Of a DNA stretch of 12,653 bases, positions 7,007-12,653 are shown one piece after another. The position numbers were made by a program, and so were the translations under genes. This DNA comes from Dimargaris cristalligena. Its lineage: Eukaryota; Kickxellomycota; Dimargaritomycetes; Dimargaritales; Dimargaritaceae. Below the pieces are notes generated by a model, which saw nothing but the letters and a program-made list of their open reading frames with translations, made no database searches and had not been told where the DNA came from. The DNA is taken from contig JANBQC010000723.1 of assembly GCA_027576995.1 (NCBI GenBank), forward strand, positions 1 to 12,653, given 5' to 3'. The number at the start of each line of letters is the position of its first letter. The stretch's first letter is position 1.

Positions 7007-10000
7007 TTATACGGCTGTGGGATCATACTGATCGAGATCCAGCATTAATTTCAAAGGATGGGCCTCAGTGTTAAATACGTATTCATCGAGAGAAATGGTG
7101 CTAGGGTCCGCGAAGAGCAGATATAGGTATTTCATGGTTTCGGCCATGAAGAAACTCTCCATATTATTGCTCCAATTCTCTTCGATGGGCATGTCGCCAT
7201 CTACATCCCTGAGGGCGCTAAAGGCGTACGGAGTTTTGCAGTGCTTCTCAAACGCCTATTGGTTCGGTAGTCATACAATGGTCGATTATACAGTGTAATA
7301 TACCGGTAAGTAAAAGGTACGTATGGAGTTTGCCGGAGCAGCTTAGTTTGGTTATTATTTGCTATAATAGCCGGTATAATGATTTATCCGGGAGTTATCC
7401 CCTTCCACTGAAGGCCCACCATAGAGCTCATCAACCATAAATCGTTAGTAATAGCCGTATAACTTACCTTGAAAATAACCCAACCGTACTCCTAATAAAT
7501 AAAAATATACACAAATGACGGGACGCCAAATTATACCGTAATTTATGGAAATTCGAGGTTAGTCGACCAGACATTTGAAGGGGTTTCACTCAGTAAGGCT
7601 GTATGAGCACACTGTCAGGGTACGCCAATCAATCAATACGATAGATAGGTAGGTGGACTCGGAATCTTACCTGATATTTCGGATCGCCGGTCAGTCGGTA
7701 GAGCACGAAAAGGCTTTCCACGGTTTCTATATAGTCCCAAAATATAAGAATCGAACCATAGCCGGTATTAGTCCTAATCCAGGCAATTGGTTTGGTGTCA
7801 AAACACAACACCTCCTATCTCCACCAATCTCCAATAAGAAAGATCAATGGAGACGGCGATCCCATTCGCAGTTTAGGGAAGCAGGAATCATATAGGCAGT
7901 AACTTACCGGGCCGGAGGATGTTATACGGTGTTCCGATATAGTAGCCGCGCTCTTCAACCTGGGCGGCCAATTCGGGATTATAATTCTTCAGGTATTCGT
8001 ATTCCTTTTCGGTGGCAAAATGGACCGCCTCGGGGGCCAGGCCAGTACGAGTACCAGAGTACATGAGCATACAACCTTCGATCAGGGACTTGGCAACCTC
8101 CATGTCTTCAGGTCGGTTCAGAACCTTGGCGCCCAGTGCTAGCATGCCAGGGGCAAAGCAGGACTATTGTAAGTTGTACAATATACAATTCCGGAGTGTA
8201 GTTTATGCCCCCCCAATGTACAATTATATAAGACCGAAATTCCAAAAATATGTCACAGTTAGACGTTGGGTATGACTTAAGCGCCGTTAGGTTTCAATGG
8301 CACCAGAAACCAACTTTGGGAAGGCACGTGCACCCATGTTATTTCGCAATAGACCTCCCCTGGCATCGTAGTATTCGAAACTCTTATAGTGAATAATACT
8401 TACCAAATGACCCACATCAGTTTCGATGGTTTTGCCGTGGCGGATGGACGCCAGATAGCTTTTCTCGGGCTGGAAGAGAACAGGCTTAACCAGGTACTTC
8501 TTCATGCTTTCGACACTCTCGATATCTGATATATATATATATATAATTTTTTTAAAAAAAAAGAGAAATTGTCAGCATAATGACACCGAAAAGACAATCC
8601 CCATCTCTCTATATAATTAGTAAACGTTCTATAGAGGTCTGCCAGTGGCCGAGCCTTATTATTACCCGATCCTTTATAATTAGCACATATGTTTACAAAC
8701 TCCGACTTACACATATCACGGAACACTGTTTCGTTTCGGCCAGTCATGATGAACCGTTTGATTAAATACTAGTGGGGTACAGTGGATCATGAGAAAGCAG
8801 TCAATTAAATAAAAAATGTTAGATGCTGTCCTTGTACTAATTGACTCATCAAATTCAGAGCAGGAAGTTATTAGAAAATAATATTTAACCAGTATGCACA
8901 CAGACCTAGTTCAACGTCTAGGGACATACCTCATAGAAACTATCACCAAGTGCACCGAATGAGATTATAGAATCTATATAATAAAAGTGAGAAATACATG
9001 TTAAAGCAAAGTAAGACATGGTTACGGATTAGCCTCATGTATGGGTTTGACAATAAACTCCTATTATCAGTGCAAATGGTGTTAAGCGCTGACGTTGGCC
9101 ACACTTACCACTATTGTATTCTCCGGTACGGGGATCAAGGAGCACGGGGTAGAGGCCGGGAATGCTCGGCTTGTGAATACGGAGGTGCTCGATTGCGTCT
9201 AAAGCCTGGCATATTAGTAAGTGTATTTGTTAAAAGGCGGGGCGGATGAGGTATTGATTAGAGTACGCATTTAGGAGTCGCATATGGGGCTGTAAATATA
9301 TATATATATATATATACCATGCCAAATGAATTAGACCGGTAGTTACTGTGGCTACCCGACGGGGTTTCCGCTACTTACCTGACGGTCAAATTTAGGGTCA
9401 AGAGAGTAGTAGGATAGTTTCTTGTATTCCAATTGAATCGTTCCGATTTCGGCCAGGACCATTTGGTGTTCCGCCCAATTGGCGTAAGAATGGTGTCCCG
9501 TGGTCGGGTTGATGGCATGGGCCGGCAGCCTGGTGTTGGTATCGAAGGCTGGCTGCAGCAGTCCGGCCATTTCTAGTGCCTTGAGCAGGCAGCTACGGTC
9601 GTGAGATAGTTCATAGGCTGACAGGAGACCACCGAGGGTTCGAATTACCGTTTCAAAAAACGGAATATTCGTCTTCCGCTGATAAAAAGTTACAGCAGGA
9701 GTGCATCATTCACAATAAATATATAATTAGTCAAAATTTAAATGGCCAGTGGTTGGCGTATTGCGCAAAAGATGAAGAGCATATGGATGGGGGAGTACAT
9801 AGTAAACCATGAGTGTAGCGTAGTCTAGAGGGGGAGGGTTCTACTTACCACACTGTCGTAACTGAGAGTGTGAATGAATTCAACGGCCTGCTTGAATTCG
9901 GTATCAAGTCCCGCAATCCAAAGAGTGTCGAGGGAGTCGATGAGAGTCATACCATATCTAATAGTGGGGTATATTTATATATATACAAATACTAAATACA

Positions 10001-10890
10001 ATAGGTTAGGGACCTCAAGCAGTGTGGGCCGGTGTGTTATATAACATATATAGGCTATGTAATCGGTAGCAGGGTATACGTCTCTAGCCTGGCTGTTTGA
10101 GCTCAACTTAAGTGTAATTATGAATTAGGAGACTGGTACTTACCCGCCCCATCTAGAGGTATGGGTGTTGATTGGAATTCGATTCGGTATATATTATAGT
10201 ATAGGAATGGGTTAGCAGGGCTGGCAAATATAGGTGGTTGGGATATTCGCTTTGAGCCCCCGACCCTCGAAAGTATTTTCACTTGCCGTAGCCTCAATAT
10301 CTCTTCGTTAGTCCATCATTTAATTAAAATATATCAACCGGACTCGGCAGCTCAATTAGCAGCTTTTCGAGGCCATTCGCTTACTTGTTCACGGGCATGT
10401 TCGAAACGGGCCCAATTTCATCGTACCCAAAGGCCACTGCAGCGTATCCTTGCCAAGTATGGCGAATTGCGTCCTGGACCTCGGCCAACCGCTTACGGCT
10501 CAACTCGGTAAACTGGAGGCTCTCCGCCTGAATGGGGGGGAATTCCCTACGGCGACCTTGCGCAGCAGTCGACTCCTTCGCCAGCGAGGCTTGCTGTTGC
10601 TGCTGGACAAAGGTGTTCAAATGCCGGAGTTGGTACATACAATGGCCCAAAAAGACGAGACTGCTCAGCAAAACAATACCCAAAGCCACCAGCGCCCACT
10701 TGTAGACTTTGGAGGAGTTGCGAGTGTGGGATTTTTCGGATAATGTGAGGGGTTCGTGTACGCTGGGGTCGCCGTCGGGATCAGGTCCTATATCGCTGTA
10801 ACGTTCGTCTTGGACATGGACATTGGAGCCCGGGGATTCCTCCAGGGAAGTGTAGCTGGGGTTGGTTGAATAAGTGGAATGGATGGCCAT
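7007..10890 (-). CDS. Class I alpha-1,2-mannosidase, GH47, Golgi-type (12 exons)
   Basis: Trims alpha-1,2-linked mannose from Man9/Man8 N-glycans in the secretory pathway. Exons, 5' to 3': 10890-10385, 10152-10144, 9957-9849, 9678-9379, 9205-9109, 8973-8930, 8768-8711, 8525-8404, 8163-7908, 7726-7671, 7491-7468, 7255-7007. They sum to 1,830 nt in one frame, 609 residues. All introns are GT-AG with GTAAGT-like donors. The protein is type II: a 62-residue cytosolic tail, a membrane helix at about 63-85, a Gln-rich stem (96-100), then the GH47 domain from about 134. Catalytic residues by family alignment: Glu217 (FFETVIRTLGG), Asp351 (GDSFYE), Glu501 (LRPETVES), with calcium ligand Thr590 (NTEAHPL). 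Cys417 and Cys446 are spaced like the conserved family disulfide. Leu349 replaces the yeast ER-enzyme arginine, which suggests Golgi-type specificity. The start is ATG in a good context (gcaATGG). Family assignment is near certain; exact splice sites are inferred. Confidence 0.93.
7468..7491 (-). other. 24-nt microexon 11 of the mannosidase gene
   Basis: Eight codons (EYGWVIFK) between a ttag acceptor and a gtaagt donor. They supply the W-x-IF segment that GH47 enzymes carry just after the LTGDPKY-type segment, and both junctions are phase 0. Confidence 0.85.
8529..8562. repeat. AT dinucleotide run and T/A tracts in intron 7
   Basis: An alternating AT run (8529-8545) is followed by seven T and nine A. 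It lies next to the 3' splice site of intron 7 on the minus strand (acceptor at 8526-8527), where it may serve as the pyrimidine/AU-rich stretch. Confidence 0.7.
9297..9316. repeat. (TA)10 microsatellite in intron 4
   Basis: Ten perfect TA units within intron 4 (9206-9378) of the mannosidase gene. Length is likely to vary between strains. Confidence 0.85.
10144..10152 (-). other. 9-nt microexon 2 of the mannosidase gene
   Basis: The minus strand reads ctag, then ATGGGGCGG, then gtaagt. Exon 1 ends in AA and exon 3 starts with A, so the microexon completes Lys169 and encodes Trp170-Gly171 plus two bases of Gly172. The join gives PVNKWGGYGMTLIDSLDTLW, matching the conserved GH47 N-terminal block. 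Without it the frame is kept, but the Trp-Gly-Gly of the family is lost. Confidence 0.85.
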
Positions 10891-11387
10891 TGCGGTAAAA
10901 TAAAAGGACCACTAAGGAGAGGGGGGTGTTAATGAATGGTTAGGTTTGATGGGCGTAAATCACAAGACTGGAAAGCACGATGCACTAGCATGCAGGACAG
11001 AGGAGTGCTAATAAATGTTTGATGTGATATGTATAGTATATATGGGGAGTGATAAGGTCACACTAATGGGTCCCTGTAGATAGTGGGCAGAATACGAAAT
11101 AATGAAAGGAAACCGGAAGAATCCAAAGCGAAAGTTGTGTGGAGTGAGAATAGTCAATCGAGTGATAAGGCTGTAGCGAAATTGTTATCAGGGAGCGGCC
11201 TGGCCATTCTATATACGCGTAGGCTGGGCAGTTCAGCAGGTAATTATGGCATACCATCTAAGTAGGGTGGGGAAGGGGTGGGTAGTACAGATAGGAGAAA
11301 GCACCCCCCCCCCTGGGTTTACTGCCGACGTTACACTGTGGCGAACCAGCAGTAGAGGAACGGGAAAAGAGGGATGAACTATATAGA
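10891..11387. other. Upstream region of the mannosidase gene
   Basis: Promoter and 5' untranslated region of the mannosidase gene, then spacer. A TATATA stretch on the minus strand at 11037-11043 lies about 147-153 nt upstream of the ATG at 10890, similar to the TATA spacing of the secreted-protein gene. A run of ten C occurs at 11304-11313. No other gene is seen. Confidence 0.35.
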
Positions 11388-11528
11388 TCAACCCCGCGGC
11401 AACTCAAAGAACGAAATAAAGATATATGAATGATTGTCATTAAAGAGTTCCTGTAGATTCACTATATTGGCCAAGTTATCGCCCAGCGCCTTGAACAGAG
11501 CAAAAAATAGGTGGGGAATGACGCTAAA
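11388..11528 (-). other. Short leucine-patterned open frame, possible terminal exon remnant
   Basis: The minus strand is open for 46 codons after a TAG at 11529-11531 that could be a splice acceptor, ending in TGA at 11388. The centre (LGDNLANIVNLQELF) has the leucine spacing of a leucine-rich repeat or an amphipathic helix, but only one unit is visible. No matching upstream exon or GTAAGT donor was found further right, so it may be a gene remnant or chance. Confidence 0.25.
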
Positions 11529-11531
11529 CTA

Positions 11532-11999
11532 CATTGATGTATTTTCAGATTTCCACCCCTTGTCCGCTTCAACCTTCTCCCCGCTTATTTATCGCTACGG
11601 GATCCTTATATGTAGCTCTCCTCCGACTTCGGAATACTGGTGCACCCTTTACACTCGGGGGTAGTTACAATGAGGGATCGACTTATTATATCCTGCTGTT
11701 CCTTTCCTTGTCCCTTGTCCCTATTTTAAGTGGAGGAGAGTTAATTCTTTGTAGGTTTAGTTCGCCAACTACGCATAACTCTAGCTTGGGCAAAATCGAT
11801 TACATTGAGGGTATATGTTCTCTGGTAGTGTAACGGGTGGTCAGGGCGGACCAATAAATTTACCAGTGGGTTCGGGTCCGAGGGGGGAGGCAGGGTATAA
11901 TTTTTAAGAGTTTAAATTATCATTTTATTAAGACATAACGGGATTCTGGTTTTCGGGGAATATTGCTTATTATAGGCTTCACACTCGGTTTCGTTTTCG
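11532..11999. other. Spacer without recognisable genes
   Basis: Frames of up to about 99 codons exist on the plus strand, but they are rich in Ser/Leu/Pro, lack domain motifs and overlap one another. I see no RNA gene. Confidence 0.4.
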
Positions 12000-12004
12000 A
12001 TGGG

Positions 12005-12105
12005 ATCAGCTATCGTTCGCGCTTCGCTCGGCTGGATCTCCCGGGAGATGTGGCCACGTGAGCGTCTCGTGGGCCCCGGGGTCGGCCGGCGGTTGCAGTA
12101 GGTTG
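12005..12105. promoter_or_regulatory. CpG-dense GC-rich patch with palindromes
   Basis: About 100 bases contain roughly a dozen CpG, in strong contrast to the flanks. It includes a 14-bp perfect palindrome ATCTCCCGGGAGAT (12036-12049), the E-box palindrome CACGTG (12055-12060) and further GC palindromic pieces (GGGCCC, GGCCGGC-like). A promoter or binding-site cluster is possible; no dependent gene is established. Confidence 0.3.
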
Positions 12106-12550
12106 AGTCGTACAGCTAGCCCCAGCCCCTCCCCGATTCTCCATACCCGTTATCTTGGCGTATTCCCTTAGTAATGAATACAAGCTAATCAATTCTGGTT
12201 AGTTTGCTGCGAATAGGGAATCAGCGGATTTCATGCTGGGGAATTACCGAACACCGCCGGATTGAACTATATGGTAGGGTCGGTGGTATGTTGGCACGCC
12301 CAAGGTATCTGGAGTTGGTATTGCTATGGCTATACCCTACCATGGATAAGCCACGGAAATTAAAGTCACCTCCCTATGCACTCTATAGTCCATACCCCAT
12401 TGATATGACCCCCTATCGTCGCAGATTTCTTTAAAGTAGAACCTTGACCCTTAACGAGCGAAAAAGGGGGCCTGCCACTTTGCCCCATTAATCCACCATG
12501 CGGTGAACATAAATCATAGTAGTGTACAGTGATCATTTTTATTAAGTATG

Positions 12551-12653
12551 GGAGAAGTTCATTCAGGCTGTTTGACGAAAAATCCATTGGATGAGGCCAA
12601 TATTACTGGTTAAAAGCTATTCTCATACACACTCGTCCATACACGTATTATAT
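12551..12653 (+). repeat. Dispersed repeat, copy B (runs off the window)
   Basis: Partner of 5821-5922: 70% identical over 63 ungapped, codon-aligned bases ending in the same TAA, with similarity continuing after the stop up to the window end. Two CpG here (in ACG near 12576 and in CACGTA near 12644) are CpA in copy A; one CpG of copy A is CpA here. Confidence 0.5.

Noticed and set aside
8012..8275. Plus-strand ORF opposite mannosidase exon 9
   Set aside because: It is the antisense shadow of a strongly supported GH47 exon.
9635..9650. GGTTCGAATT resembling a tRNA T-arm
   Set aside because: It lies within mannosidase exon 4 and no acceptor, D or anticodon arm can be folded around it.
10450..10743. 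Plus-strand ORF of 97 codons
   Set aside because: Antisense of mannosidase exon 1, without independent coding features.
11434..11833. Overlapping plus-strand ORFs of 76 and 99 codons
   Set aside because: Ser/Leu/Pro-rich with no domain; part of them is antisense to the leucine-patterned frame.
12010..12192. Minus-strand Arg/Gly/Pro-rich ORF of 60 codons
   Set aside because: Its composition simply reflects the CpG-dense patch.
12204..12434. Plus-strand ORF considered as the upstream part of repeat copy B
   Set aside because: A loose residue match to the 5.7-kb fossil frame exists, but the spacing to the conserved segment differs by about 167 nt and it lacks an early ATG.

Overview
The window looks like nuclear DNA of a fungus. 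The one well-resolved gene has eleven GT-AG introns of 135-240 nt, almost all with GTAAGT-type donors. It encodes a glycoside hydrolase family 47 (GH47) mannosidase of the secretory pathway, and AT-rich, repeat-bearing spacers surround it. This many introns in a fungal gene would fit an early-diverging lineage (for example Zoopagomycota), but that placement is inference.

Layout. 1-1142: a minus-strand gene that appears broken by a frameshift and an in-frame stop, in CpG-poor DNA. 1143-1898: AT-rich spacer. 1899-2324: a minus-strand ORF of unknown function with a TATAAATA box upstream. 3002-3187 (+) and 3130-3519 (-): two small convergent ORFs whose 3' ends overlap. The minus-strand one encodes a secreted protein with a signal peptide and an F-box-like motif. 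4531-6639: a 2.1-kb block with only five CpG dinucleotides and sharp edges, holding decayed coding-like sequence. 7007-10890 (-): the GH47 gene in 12 exons, including 9-nt and 24-nt microexons; the spliced frame is 609 codons plus stop. 10891-12653: spacer with a short leucine-patterned frame, a roughly 100-bp CpG-dense patch and, at the right edge, the start of a second copy of sequence found in the CpG-poor block.

Biology. The GH47 enzyme would trim alpha-1,2-mannose from N-glycans in the Golgi or ER, and all recognised catalytic and calcium-binding residues are present. The active-site region carries Leu where the yeast ER enzyme has its specificity arginine, which points to a Golgi-type enzyme. 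The small secreted protein is the best candidate for something undescribed: an exported protein carrying an F-box-like helix. The CpG-poor block looks like an old, probably once-methylated repeat. No tRNA, rRNA or CRISPR array was seen.
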